Shown: positions 13,506-26,600, counted from the stretch's first letter. The stretch: 64,000 bases of DNA from Phymorhynchus buccinoides (GCA_017654935.2 CM065699.1:42972874-43036873), one strand, 5' to 3'. Notes: generated from the sequence alone by a model not told the origin. Numbers and translations: made by a program.

Positions 13506-14924
13506 AGCTAGGAAGGATATCTTAAATTTTCTTACAGCTATAAGAGGAAATATAACACGTGAAAAGACGTGGAATTTGGAACACGTTCGCGTGGGGGTCT
13601 TTAAAAACCGAAGGTCCCGTGTTCGAAACACATGCCACAAGATATTGCGCAAAACGGTAAAAGCCCCATTCCATAATTCGGTAGGAGTAAAACCCCTATG
13701 TTGGTGACGGGCGGAGAGGATGGGACACGAACTCACCCACTGCATGCATCACTGGCGCGCCAACGGTAGTCAAAATGGTCATTTGGGCGTGGAATGGGCA
13801 GGGGTAAGAATCACCAATATGAAAAAGAAGCAGAAGAAGAAGATATCGCATCAGTGCTAAATATTTTGAAAATACCCTACTCCACTTGTATACAAAAAAC
13901 GGACAATAGTCAGGGCCGTTATAACAATAAGTGATAATAGTTGGACTAATTTGGGAACCCTTACACACCAATACATCGTCCCTGCTTGGACATGTGGGCA
14001 GACAGAAGTGTAGTGAGCGGACACGCTTAATAATAAACTGATTCATTTTCCCCACAGCAATATAAAGTCAGTTGGGGACAACCTTACGTGTTGTCTTGGA
14101 CGGAATGATATCATGGTATTGAGTTAGGAAGATTAAACAACAGCTCTTGAGTGTATACCCTTATATGGATTAGGCACACACCCCCCCGGAAAAACGTCAA
14201 ACTGGTACTAAAGTGCCTATTGGCCGTTGTCTTGTTTCGACGACTCACTTTTTGTGGTGGGGATGTACCTTGAAACAAGGCATCTCCATATAAATAAATT
14301 CTAGGGTCAATTTATCAGAATTAGTATTTTGCATTTCGTCAGGATGGTTTTGGAAAAGGGAATGCTTAAAAAACGATTGTTTCTCATGGACGGATAACAT
14401 TTATTTTCGAGAATTGCATGGTGTTATTGTCTGCGACCTCAACACAGAAACCCACTGAAGGAAAGTTTGACCCACATTTTCTATTAGTAGGGAGCTGTTA
14501 TTTCTTAATGAAAAATTGACATCGGTGTTTGAGATACAAGAACGCGGAAAAATGCACGTGTTGGGCATTTTAGGGGAATGTATATATGTTTGTTATGGGA
14601 TGGGAATATTTTACATTGCTGCGGCTTTGGAGATGGTTCGTTGTGCGCAAGTGCATTATTTCGGTCTGTGCATGTTGTCTACGTTATGCATGGAATGTGA
14701 ATATGGACGTTAGCAGGGTGGGCTGTTTATGGACAAGCGTATTCCAGGATACAGCAAAAACCACAACTGTCTGTGAAAGAAGAAACAAACGAAACAAAAC
14801 AAATACAAAATTCAAATTACAAGAAGTTCGTTGCACCCGGGGCAATACAGGAAGGGACGAAGGGACTTGGCTACAACAGTCAACAATCGCAAACCAATAA
14901 TGGCACAATCGTCGTTGGGATCAA
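13506..14924. other. Intergenic DNA with SINE-like debris
   Basis: Apart from the SINE-core piece at 13590-13650, no gene is supported. Open frames at 14516-14900 show no domain. Confidence 0.35.
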
Positions 14925-16110
14925 TTTTAGCGGCCATTACCCTTAATTCTTCACTTTACGATGAGGGTGTCCACTGTTGTTTTCAGTGAATTAGAATTTT
15001 TTGCCATGGGGACAACCTGCATAAAACATGTACTGCAGAGACAGGATAGTTTAACTTTCAAGCATGAGCAGTCAAAAAAAAACTTTGTTCTGCGGTTTCG
15101 TTTCTGGCTTGGTGGAACAGGTCACATCATTTAAATGGCGGTGTTCTACAAACAGGGAATTAAAGAATAGTTGTTTAATTTTATTGTCTTTTTTGCTTTG
15201 TCGTTAGATGTGGACGAAAGGACATGATTTCACATCAATGCTTCTTTATGGCGACACAAGTGTTCCTCACAGTTCTTATCTAAAGAAAAACGTTTTGGAC
15301 CGTGTATACTTTATTTTAAACGAACAAAACCATATAACAAGGTTTAGATGGGATTCGGTTATGTTTCTCTTGTTCTTACTGGCACGGTTCATTGCAGTGA
15401 GAGATGCTTTACTGCGGCCTGAATCACTCAAAAATCCCAAACAAATATACGCACAAAAACACTGGCTTCTTATCATAAAATTGTTTCGCAAAGATGTGCT
15501 ATCATGGGGGATTCGTTCTTTATGTTTGCACTCACTATATGCATTGGTTGTATTTAGATCCTGTTCTGGTTTTGTTGTGACGACAGGCATTGCTGGGACA
15601 TTTTTTACCAAAACTTCATCAACGTTTATGGACTCTGGGACACAGTTCTGTGTTTTGGAGTTGGCTTGCCCGGGTGTGTGACGATTGTTGTACTGTTTTA
15701 CCCACAGTTAAAACCCAACAAATGAAGCTCGTCAGATTGTGACATGGGAGTGCTGGGAAAAAACACATCATCTCCATCTCGCCCGTGGGAGGTGAAGTGG
15801 CCCCCACTAAGATGTTCTGGTGGGCCATATCTCCAATCTGGTTTTATTGTCTGTGTGTCCCCGTGGCCATGGACCTCGACGGATGTGTTATTTTCCCCAG
15901 AAATTAATTGCCGGTAGGTCGAAATGTCAGAATTCTTTAACATACCAGTCTCTGGCTGAGTGAAATGTTTGCTTTTGTAACTTAGTTTTCAATGTTTTTG
16001 TGTACTTACACTATGGGGTCTCGATACAGAGGAGGACATTTTGCAATATACTTTTACGAGACGGAATAAAGCAGATACGCAAAACAGTCGCAAAAAGACA
16101 GAAAGCATGG
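14925..16110 (+). repeat. Unclassified 1.2 kb dispersed repeat, copy A
   Basis: Collinear over about 1.19 kb with 30535-31720. Anchors shared in order: GAATTTTTTGCCATGG; GGCGGTGTTCTACAAACAGG; TTCGC/TTTGC...ATGTCACCTCAA-like; an AATTGCC segment; and a GGGTCTCGATACAGAG motif near the end. Divergence is high with many indels. No frame stays open across both copies, so coding capacity is doubtful. The family is unknown: it could be a decayed transposon or an old duplication. Confidence 0.6.
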
Positions 16111-18355
16111 ATGGGACTTCGATTAAAAAGTGAATGGAATTGAATGAAAATTCCGGTGACTGCAAAAAAGTACAACTATTTATTCCAAAAGCGTTAAATG
16201 TTTGGTATTCCAAAGCGTTGAAAGTCTAATGACATTTAATTGATTTTAATCTTTACTTCTGCAGGATTTGCAAAGGGATAGAGGAAATGCGTGTCGCATG
16301 AGCTTATGTATGTTAAAGACATATGGTCACAGGGAATTTCATGACAATTAACATAAAGTCGGCATCCTAGATGGCTTATATTCCATAAGGGAAAAATGCG
16401 TTAAAACTCTCCCTGGTAAATTTAATTCAGCACAATTTGCGTACGAGAAAGTCCTTTAGTAAAAGTTGCACACCGTATTTGGGGCCTTCCAAAAAAATCT
16501 TCATTTGTATAGAGAGTAAGGTTTTGGTTACCCTTGATGTCTATGTTTTTGTTTATTGTGGGCTAAAACTTTGAAAAGCGAAATGTGAACACCAAACGTT
16601 TATCAAAGACATTGCCCTAGGGCTTAAAACGAGAGGAAGTTGCTCAACGGATGTGCAAGTTGCGTTCACAATTTTGGGACCATTGTCAACTCAAAATGTT
16701 CACTGAAAAAGGGTTCCTTACCAGTGAAGCATTTGAAATAGCTGTGCACACGATATGTACACAATAGACTGCTATGCAGCGTGGCGACAGTGGGCTTTAT
16801 GATATTATTTTCTTCAACAGAGCTATAAATAATAGGGGTAAGCACTGAAAACAGCGTTTGGAAAAAAACTTTCGGCGTTTCAGGTTGCGTTCTGTTGCCC
16901 TTGAGTTTTTAGGTTAAATTGGTGCGTGTGTGTAATGGTAATGTGAATAAGTTGTGTTATTAATTTGAAATTCTTAACTACCGGCATGTGTTCGGATTTG
17001 ACGTGTAGTGTAGGTAACTAGATTTACAGGTGTGTTGTTGAAAGTGATCTCATGGAGTAGTTGCTAGAGCACAAAAACTAGTAGAGAGAGTAGAGTGGAA
17101 CTGATTTAATTTGTTGGGTATTAATGACTATTTACATGTAGTTTGGTAGGAGTGTGGTGTACAGATGCAATTCGCAGTGAGTGATTGAGTTGTGTGTTGG
17201 TAGGGGACATTGGGGGATGTCTAGTTTGATAAGAAAGGACGAGTGATCTTCGCATATGGTTTTAACTACATGAAGCTGTTTTGTGTGTGATGGGAAAAGC
17301 GAGAAGGAGGACGGAGGGCAGGTGGAAGCGAGTAGAGCATGGAAAGCGAGCGAGAGAGGGAAATAGCAATGCTATACACGGGCCCAATGGGAATGTTAAT
17401 GTAGAGGCCACCGGACCTATAACACATTTTGGAGGTGCAACTAAGATTATGCACCCCCGACCTAAAGCAAAAGCAGGTAAAGACACACAAATGTTTGAAC
17501 AATACTTTGGTAAAGCAAAAAAAATGGATGCGATATGACTAAAAAAGTATTTAGGCAAGTTAAAAGAATTTTACAAGTGCCATAAAACTGTTCCCTTTGT
17601 TGGAAAAGCATAGCATATTAAACATAGCAAACGTTCGTTTAGTAAAAGTCTACAAAACAACTGTACACTTTGCTAATAGACAGTTTAGTAAGGAGGGTCT
17701 CGTATAGTACCAGCGTTATATTGGTTTGTAAAGTATTACGTTACTCAGTCGTTATATATTTGGACAATCATACCACTACATGTAGTTCAATTCTTTCTAA
17801 TTGTAACATGAGGACAATGTTTCGAAATAAAATTATATGTTATTATCGCTGGTTGATTTTTTAGTCATTTCTTCTAAAACCGAAACTGTACAAAAGTGAT
17901 CTAAAATTACTGATTGTTACAATCAGATAACTATTTTTCTGGTTGCATCAAGATTTGAAAGAGCGATAGGTTTTTATAACAGGTCACTGCTGTTGAGTTT
18001 GGCCTTGCCCCAGTCTTGTTTAAAGGCAATCAAAATCAGAGACGCTGCTAAAGTAACACAACAAAAGGCATTTACATCACCCAACTCTACAATATATCCA
18101 GGAACCATGAAAATCCGTACATATCTAACTATCGTTATCGCGTTGCCCAGTTCTTCAATTTCTTTGTTTCACAACGTTTTGTTATTCTTGAACATCCCTT
18201 GATACTCATAAGAGAGCTTGCTTTGGGATTCTAGACAAATGGATTGGATTTAATTTAAAAGAAAGATGAAGTAAACGGAATTGCTCTAATTGACACTATA
18301 ATGTACATGGCTATCTCCCAAAAAAGGTCCACCATAGGATTCATCGTATTTGGGG
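16111..18355. other. Intergenic DNA, no gene recognised
   Basis: No supported gene or family repeat. The open frames at 17262-17558 (both strands) lie in a slightly G-rich patch and have no recognisable domain. Confidence 0.35.
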
Positions 18356-18580
18356 TTTTGGGCTTACACTATGGAATCTTTTGACATGCCAGAAAGGTGA
18401 AACTGATTCTACTGTCTTAACAGTAAAAAATACCCCACACGTCTGAAGCCATATAACAATGCGGGGTTCGAAGTTCGAGCATCCAAAATAGGTGAACCTG
18501 ATTCTCTGTCTTTAAAGGCGAAAACTACCCACACGTCTTGACAGCCGACACGTAACATTAGGTGTACAATTTGGAGACAT
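18356..18580 (+). repeat. Diverged tandem duplication of ~97 bp
   Basis: Two adjacent units share GGTGAAACTGATTCT / GGTGAACCTGATTCT and ACCCCACACGTCT / ACCCACACGTCTT with the same spacing (about 18398 and 18494). A weaker third unit may follow to about 18670. Non-coding. Confidence 0.55.
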
Positions 18581-18989
18581 CAAAAAGTTCAAAAGAAAAA
18601 AAAACATTTCTGTCTTATATTACCAAGCTCAACCCATTGTCTCATAATTTTAACTACCCGTCACCTTAAGCCCTGCCAGGAAAAGTTTCTAAAAAGCAGA
18701 AAAAACAACATGATAACTTTGTCGGAAAGCAAAAGCCTAGATATCTAAACAATGTTAACAATGTCGATTCTTTACTCATCTAAAAAACCGTTTTTCTGTT
18801 TAGGCAATATGTGCTCCTTTCCTGGCAAATCATGGATTGTTGTTTTTACTTAAATTTACTCTAAGCCAAGATATATTATGTGATGCTTTTTTGGGAGTAT
18901 TATTTAGCTGTTTTGTAACCTGCTGGGTTGATGACAGTAACGTTAATATTTCATCAGCGAAACACGAGCCAAAAAAGATTTCCCAGCGA

Positions 18990-19090
18990 GCGAGCGACGA
19001 GGAGAGAGAGAGAGAGGAGAGATGAGAGGGAGAGAGGAGAGGAGAGAGAGAGATGTGACGTTGAGAGAGGAGAGAGGAGAGAAAAGGGAT
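18990..19090. repeat. GA-rich microsatellite
   Basis: Imperfect (GA)n of about 100 bp with GAGCGAGCGA at its left edge. Confidence 0.75.
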
Positions 19091-20400
19091 GTTGTGACTC
19101 GGGTGGGATTAAGGGAAGTCCCTAGGGGTCGACTTTAAAAATCTATTTGCTTTGAATTTTCAAGAGGACACATTCTTCCTTATCGTGTTCCCTGACATGT
19201 TAATACATTTTATTTGTTCATGGTCTTGGCAGAGAATTGAGAGATGACTCGTGTGCATGAAAATGAACACTAAAAGGTGAAAAAAGCTTGCAAAAAGAGA
19301 GAGGACAGGGGAAAAAATAAAATTACATAGAAATTACAATACAAGCTTTTAAAAATCAACAAACTATCTGACTTTAAGGAATTAAAATTATATCACTCTT
19401 TTATTTACGTCACAGGCGCAAATAGAAAACAAGCAAAAAAGAAATATGGTACCCGAAGAGAATGACAAAAAACAATTAATAAAAAAAGTAAAAACAATTG
19501 ATGGACTTTAAGTCACAAAATCCAAGAAGGAAAGTGTTCAAGTTTTTGGCCACCTTGGGTGGGCTTATGTTTCTGAAATAATTGGGTCTGTTTGTTATTG
19601 GACAGTCGTTTATCTTGGAGCTAGAGCACTTAGCTGTTAAAAGTCAGGATTCCCATATCTTCCTCTGGCTTCGTTTTGGGTTGCGATAGAGGGATGATGT
19701 AGGCGGTGGGGGAGCGTAAGGAAGCGCCACGGCTCAGTGGAGGTGGGACTCAAGACCAGAGTGTCCTCTCACTGCTGAAAGAATGTGATGTAGTCTCCGT
19801 GGGCTTTCGGTCTCCCAGCCGGGGTTGCAGGTGCGGGTTGCAGGTTACCAGGGTATGCTCATCTGGCGGTCAGTCGGTCCTGGCCACCAGGAATGCCTAC
19901 GATTGGCGTATCCTAGTGTGTCGCATCCTACAACTGCTCTTTAACTAGCAAAAGATTAAATCAGTCTGGGACAGGACTTTCCCTGGGCAGTCTCTGCCCC
20001 TTTTCTTCCCGCGAAACTGATTACGAGCAGCTGAGGTGACAGGCATGAAACTAATGTTTTTTTTTTTTTTATTTTCCTGCTGTGGATTACTGTAGGGAAG
20101 GAGTAATAGGAAACCGACAATACAACAGGCATATGTTGTCCAACCAGCGGATAAGTGAGGTAATGCACTGAAACGCGATGAGAAGAAAAGTGCAGGACAC
20201 CGCCAGATAAAAACTAGCGGTCAGCCGGGAGGGAGATACCCGGTCAGCGGGATGGAGGGGATGAAGGCGGGCAGGAAGGAGTGAAAGAGGGGTGGGGGTG
20301 GAAGTAGGACGAGGGTGTGAACGAATGTGGGTGGTCTGAGGGGCTTATTAACCCGCGATTCGGACTGTGGGAAGGCGGTCTGTCATGTTACTAGAAAGGA
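19091..20400. other. Intergenic DNA, partly GC-richer
   Basis: No gene supported. 19690-19950 is GC-richer and open for 80 codons but has no recognisable domain. A/T run at about 20057-20073. Confidence 0.35.
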
Positions 20401-20563
20401 AACACGTGGGAAGTTCAGTTTAACGTCGCGTAATCGGCTTTGCGCCATGTACGAACGGGCTGAACAAGCCAACCAATGGTCTAAAACAAAATAATTTTAT
20501 GTTCCGGAATCACTGTTCTAGCCAAAAATGGCCGAGAAAGCGATCAGTATATATCGAACACGT
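20401..20563 (-). mobile_element. U2-snRNA-headed SINE, copy A
   Basis: Read on the minus strand, the element starts at about 20544 with the U2 snRNA 5' end (ATCGCTTTCTCGGCCATTTT; U2 has ATCGCTTCTCGGCCTTTTGG). It continues into a body ending GCGACGTTAAACTGAACTTC near 20411. A perfect 7 bp duplication AACACGT flanks it (20401-20407 and 20557-20563), which supports retroposition. Relative to copies at 40.0 and 63.1 kb it carries about six extra single bases, more than expected from substitution decay. About 12 nt separate the duplication from the U2 start. Not a functional U2 gene: identity with U2 stops after the first stem-loop. Confidence 0.85.
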
Positions 20564-20699
20564 TGGGCCACAGTGGTGACAGATGTTATATACATTGTTT
20601 TCCGCCCGTCGCAAGGCGACGTGTCCTGTATATTAGAGTGGCCTAACGGTGCACAAGAGGGTGTTTATTATACGCACCGGTGACAGTGTAGAGTGAAAG

Positions 20700-20915
20700 G
20701 CCCGTGTGGTTCAGGTAGCTGACAAGGCATCACTCTGCGAAAGGCAAGCATTTAGTGGCCTCCAAATTAGGAGTATTGGCGAGAGTTATGCCCTTGTTTG
20801 GTGCAGGCTCACAACCATCTGCCACACCAACCAAGGGCATTCCACTCTTGCAAAAATGTGTTTATGCTGGCAGTAGGCCACTAGGCATACATTACGAGAA
20901 GGCTCGTAACCTACT
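20700..20915 (+). repeat. Dispersed repeat pair, copy A (partner at 47.1 kb)
   Basis: Collinear with 47115-47315: shared GTGGCCTCCAAATTAGG / GCGGCCTCAAATAGGG, GGCGAGAGTTATNCCCTTGTTTGG and AAGGGCATTC(C)ACTCTTGCAAA. Ends undefined; no coding signal. Family unknown. Confidence 0.6.
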
Positions 20916-20921
<6 letters not shown>

Positions 20922-20956
<35 letters not shown>

Positions 20957-20988
20957 CACTCACTCTATCTCTCTCTTACTCTATCTCA

Positions 20989-21050
<62 letters not shown>

Positions 21051-21051
21051 G
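20922..21051. repeat. (CT)n microsatellite
   Basis: About 130 bp of (CT)n with TCACT and TTACT interruptions; the right half (20995-21030) is perfect. Confidence 0.9.
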
Positions 21052-23779
21052 TCTATGTGTATCTGTCTTTCTCGGTTGTTGTTAGCATTTAAAAGTTTCA
21101 CTGACAAGCAACAGTTGGTCATTTGTTTTCTGAGAATAGGATAGATATAGGAATCAACCCCCCCAAAAGGATTATTTCCACCAACCCCCCTTAAAGAAGC
21201 AACTTGAGAGAGGGTAGTAAACATGAGGGGGTAGGACGAATCTTACCATGTTGGCCCTTATCGGTATCAGGTCTTTTCTATCCTTTTCCTGAAACAGTTG
21301 AATGACTTTGGTTAAGCCTTGGAATCTTTACCACAAAAAATAGACAATTGTATTCACAATAAATTGAATCAATTCGTTTATATTTATTGGAATTTTAAAA
21401 ACGCTAAGTAGAATAGATTCAATTTTGTTTATTTCATGACTGTTTTTGATGAATGCTTATAGTTTCTGTTTTGAATGTTTTGGCAGGTCTGACAAAAGTA
21501 ACTTCAAGAAACATTGATACCAAGCATTTTAAATAACCACCCTTTTTGAAATCGTAATTATTCCGAGTTTGTACCTGATTAAGTACGGACCATGAACACA
21601 ATCTAGAATCGCGCAAACAAAACGAAAACATTACTCCTAGATACTCTTAAAAACACGAAGTCGAAAATATTTTTTTTAAGGCTTAGCGATACGACTTCAC
21701 CATCCGATAAGGCCACGCCACCACCGCCCATTCCACATACTGTTATCGCCACGCGCAATTGAGGTCTCTGGTTCGTTAAGTGTATGGAGTTGCGTGAGAA
21801 AGAGCACATGGCTTTTCCGGAGTCCGTAGTAACGGTGGATTGCCCATCTTAATTTTACAGATGCATTGGTCTACCGCCCACGTGGGTGACAATGTACGGG
21901 AATTCTTCTTCCCTTGAGGGAAGAGGCCCTACGATGTCATCGCGGAAAGGGAGGGTAGGTGAAGGGCCTGACGTGTGGCGGGCCTGTCCGCGGTGATAAC
22001 GTTGGAGTTTTGTGCGGGTCCAGGAGTGACGTTATGGATGGCAAATCACCTGCGGAGGACTGGTGTTCCTGATGGCCGAGTGGTCACGTGGGGATAAGGG
22101 TATGATCGCCTCACAAGCGCATTGGGATACAGACGGGGGAAAAGACAAACAGGTGGAGTGGTCCAGACGCACATCAGAGGGTGGAATCTAACCTGTGAAG
22201 AAATTGCCAGTTGAGGAGGCAGAAGCACAGCGGGCTGTTTTCTGAAGCGGCAATTTTGTTTTGCCACGTTGAGATCATCTCTATGCACTGGGGGGGTGGG
22301 GGAGGTTGGGTCCCTTGTGGAGAGTGAGGATGGGACTGGTTATTCTGTGTTTGGATTTTGGGGCAAGGCGGTGCTGCGGCAACTGGCAGGTTGTGAAGGA
22401 TTCCGTAGAAAAACAACATACTGGCCAACCTAGTATGAGAATCAGACAAAACAGGTTTTTCTTAGCTGCGTTTAATGGGGAACCCTTCACGAAAATTCTG
22501 GGTCTACCTCATGCAGGCGACTGGACAAAGATTTGGGAGGAGTGAGGGACTTCGGTGCGCCCTGCAAAGTAAATAAAGTCGCCAGTGTATGCTGATAGGG
22601 CTGATCAGCGAACACGCAGGGGACTATCAGCATCACACGAAAAGGCCCAGTGTCATAGAGACACTGAACAAGGATTGTGGGTTACTGTCACATGCTAAAA
22701 AAACAAAACTGTTGGTGAGCTTGGTTGCTGTGTCGGGGGTATGGGTTGGCGGTAGTCCTGTGATGTCGAGGACGAACTGCAGGGTAGCCACATTTTGGGG
22801 GTTCTGTGCAGGTTTTCTGCAGTCGTACCGTTCGTGAGTATAATTTTGTTTTACAGTACGCGACAAATAGAATTGTGCCATGCGTGAAACTACTGTTTGA
22901 TGTGTGTCCTGCTGAGCTGGTTTCCAGTCTTTCGATGTGCGGCTGAGTAGTTGTGCGACTGAGCCGGGATCATATTGTCAGTTCAATGAACTTGTCCGCA
23001 CACTTAGTTCCAGCAGGAATGTGACGCTCGTTCTGCGGAGATGGATTATAAAGCTAGACTTGTTCACCTTCATAAAGTGCACTGCCCAAGGTCACGGTCC
23101 AAAGGCAAGCATACATTTATAACAGGAACTATCAGTTGGATGTGATATCCACCCCACAAAATAGTTTTAGCGATTCTTGCCGCAGAAGTTCATGGTTGAT
23201 TTAAAGGCGAAGACAAAAATCCAAGGTCAAAAGATCATAAGGTCATCAATGTCACCCGAGGCAACAATATTAGCATTCCATCTTGATCTTCACGCTAGTC
23301 TACTACTGCCAAATTGGAAGCTAACATGACCGTAGACCGTGAATATGAAAATGAGATGGACAAAGCAAATAGTTGACGAATGTCAGGCAAAGTTTGAAGG
23401 TTAAGCCAATCTGGAATGAAGTCGCATTACCATATCGTTGAAGCTAACACACCAACCACAGCCAAATTGGAGTCATAATCTGCGCAAATGTGAAAAGATA
23501 TGAGTCATGAACCAAAAATACCACGTTGCAGGGTTCAAGAGTGCCATAGGTAGTGGTAATTTAATAAATACCAAACAAATTCTTTATTAAAAGCTTGCAT
23601 TAAAACCAATCTATGTGTGCATGCATCAGTTTACCAAGATATAGCCTTCTTTAATTGTTTCTACGAGAAAGACGACGTTAAGTTGGACCACAGACTCAAC
23701 ACCACACATCATGTAATTACACACAATACAACCACGACGCACACAAAACCGACCCACTGGTGAGAAACAGCTTCACTTC
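21052..23779. other. Intergenic DNA, GC-richer at 21.8-23.1 kb
   Basis: 21830-23110 is clearly richer in G+C than its surroundings and has overlapping open frames of 60-90 codons on both strands. No conserved domain, splice-bounded exon or repeat family was recognised. It may be a decayed transposon. 23150-23600 is A-rich and uncalled. Confidence 0.35.
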
Positions 23780-25540
23780 GTAACACGACGTGGGAAACCA
23801 AGGGAAGAAACGGGAAGAAAAAGAAGAAAAGATGAAGAGAGAAAATAAAAGGAAGAGAGAAAAAAAGAAAAGAGAAAGAAGAGAGAGAAAAAAAGAAGAG
23901 AGATAAGAGAATGAGACGGAAAAAAGAAGAGAGAAAGAAGAAAGAGAGAAAGAAGAAGAGAGAAAAAAAGAAAGAGGTAATGAGTAGAAGAAACAATGAG
24001 AAGAGAAGAGAAAGCAGAGGAAGAAAGAGAAGCACAGAAGATAGAGGTGAAGTAGAGAAAGGAGAAAGACAGAAAGAGGAGAGAAGAAGAGAAAGAAGAA
24101 GGGAAGGAAATGGAGGAAGGAACAAAATGACAAAGAAGACAAGAAGAAGGAAGATGAGATGGTATGAAGAAAGAGAGATAAATAGAACACTTATAAAAAG
24201 TAGGAGAAGAAGAGAGTAAGAGGATAATAGAAGACTCGGGAGAAAGGAGAAGAGAGAAGAAGAAGAGAGAGAAGTAGAGAAAGAAAGAAAATGAGAGAAG
24301 ACGTTAATGAAGACGTAAAGACAGAGCTTGCAAGAAATACTACTAGCGAGAGAAAGATCAAGAGAGAAGAAAGAAACGAATAGACATAGAGAAGAAGAGA
24401 GGTAAATGAGAATAGATAAAGACGAAGAAATAAAAAGAAAAAGAAAGAAGAAAGAAGAAGATAGTAGAAAAAAGAAGAGAAAAAAAGAAGAGAGAGAAAA
24501 ATAAGAGAGAAAGAGAAAGAGAGAGAAACAGAAGAGAGAAAGAAGAAGGAAAAAAAGAGGAAGAGAAGAGAGAAGAAAGAAAAGAGGGAAGAGAAGTAAA
24601 TGAGAGAAAGAAGAAAAAGAAAGAGAAGAAGAAAAGGGAAAGTGAGGAGAGAAAAGAGTCAAGGGAGAAAGGAAAGAGAGAAAAGAGGGAAGAAGACAGG
24701 AAGAGAAGATAAAAAAGAAAAAGAGAGAGAGAGAGAGAGAATGTAAATAGAAGAGAGAGAAAAAGAAGAAAGGAAGAGTGAAAAGGAGAAAAAACAGAAT
24801 GAAGAAAAAGGAATCAGATAACAAGAAGAAAGGGGAACAAGGGAATAAGAGGAAGGAGGAAGAAAAAAACAGAAAGCAAGGGTGAGGAAGAAGACGACAC
24901 GCGAGAGAGATTGAGGATCGAGAAAAGCGACCGAGGAAAAAAAAAACAAGGAATAATACAATAATAAAAAATACCGAGCAGCAGGCAGAATGGACCAGGA
25001 AGACAATGAATCAAAGGTCAACGCAACGGGTATAGAGAGAGAAGAGAGAGAGACGAGAGGGGAGGAGAGAGAGAGTAGAGGGATGTGGGACGGGAGGGCG
25101 GATGAGAGAGGGAGAGAGAGATAGGAGAGAGAGAGTAAGATAGAGAAGACGAGAGAAAGACGAGAGAGAGACGACGAGAGAAGGATGAGGAGTGAGAGAA
25201 GAGAGAGAGAGAGCGAGGAGAGAGGACGAGAGAGAGAGAGAGAAGAAGAGAGAGAGAGAGGGAGTGCCGACGAAGTCGGAAGACGGAAAAATGTTACTGA
25301 ATTTAGTGCACAGCCTGTTTCAGTGAGAGAGTAGAGGAGAGAGAGAGAGAGAGAGAGAAGAGAGAGCGAGGAAGAGGCTGTGTCTTTCGGTAAATTTTAC
25401 TGAATTTAGCGGGGCCCAACAGCCCCTTAGTGAGAGAGAGAGGAGACGAGAGAGTAGGAGAAGCCCTTTTGAAGAGAGAGAGAGAGATGAGAGAGGGAGG
25501 AGAGAGAGAGAGAGAAAGAGAGAGAGATAACAACAAAAGA
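23780..25540. repeat. 1.75 kb purine (A/G) tract
   Basis: Almost entirely A and G on the plus strand. It begins as irregular (GAA)n/(GAAA)n (23800-24900) and becomes more (GA)n-like to 25530, with short pyrimidine-containing breaks, for example at 25265-25325 and 25375-25430. The minus-strand 371-codon open frame (Phe/Ser/Leu-rich) follows from the composition. Long mirror-type purine tracts can form triplex DNA. The two breaks share TTTTACTGAATTTAG, so a longer unit may once have been duplicated. Confidence 0.9.
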
Positions 25541-26028
25541 AGAACTAATGATTCACTCATGGGAGGATTAATGTGTAAATACAGTATAAATGTGCAATGA
25601 ATTATAAGTGGTGTTTTGCAAATCCTTTATCATGATAACGCCGTGTGTTCATATGGATGGCAGTGTGGGAATAAAACAAAGAAAAGAAAAAAAAAAAAGG
25701 AAAGGGAGGGAGAGCGGATAGTTTTCAGGTAAAGTTTCTGATGGAAGAATTGCAGGAGTGACAAGTTTTGGAGAAGGGAAGAAGCACGAGATACATGGTT
25801 GGGGAGTGAAAAGCGATTTGCAGCAAGGACCAGGGATAGCTAAGCTATTGTTGTAGGGGTGTAGGTGGAGAGAGAAGTGTACCGAATTATAAATCATTGT
25901 GTAAGGGAAAAGAAAACGCGACCAGAAAGTTTCAAAAACAGATTACTTGTTAAAACAATGTTAGGTTATCTGGCCTTAAAACACCAAATAAACCGGTTTG
26001 CTTACTTGCAAATCAAAAGGGGTCTATC
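25541..26028. other. Intergenic DNA
   Basis: No gene supported; a short A/G-rich patch at 25675-25715. Confidence 0.4.
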
Positions 26029-26124
26029 GTGACACTACGCACACTACACAGGATAGACACACCTACAAGACACACATATACCATACCAAAACGCATGGGC
26101 ACGAACGCAACGCCACGCACGACA

Positions 26125-26156
<32 letters not shown>

Positions 26157-26600
26157 CGGCGACGCCACGCACGCACACGGCACGCCAACACAGCACACAG
26201 CCCACACAACACACACCCACACACACCCCACCACACACCAGACAGGACACACCTACAGGTTCCACACACATACACACACCACACACACACCAGCCACACA
26301 CACACACACCACACACACACACCCACACACCCACACACACACACACAACCCACATGGTTACATACACACAACCGTACGCATGCAGTACGCAAAGCAACAC
26401 ACACACCACACACACACCACACACTTCAAATATTACCAAAAAGGACGCACCCCACCCAACATTTCTATGTACACCCACCCACAGAAGACTTCTCGATCTC
26501 ACCCCCCACCCCTCCAACACACACACCACACACACACACCACGCCCACGCCACACGCGCACCACACACCACAGCACACACACAACACCACACAGAAGAAA
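26029..26600. repeat. CA-rich block with (CGCA)n core
   Basis: Broken (CA)n over about 570 bp, with a clean (CGCA)n run at about 26118-26158. Open frames in four frames here are compositional. Confidence 0.85.

Noticed and set aside
13616..13645. tRNA gene because of GTTCGAAAC
   Set aside because: Only a B-box-like word within SINE-core sequence; no cloverleaf around it.
22633..22881. Possible retroelement protein on the minus strand
   Set aside because: 82 codons with no reverse-transcriptase, integrase or zinc-knuckle motif; overlapping frame on the other strand.
23709..24824. 371-codon minus-strand frame rich in Phe, Ser and Leu, like a membrane protein
   Set aside because: Translation of a purine tract (pyrimidine complement). 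Hydrophobicity follows from TTT/CTC/TCT codons; no conserved motif.
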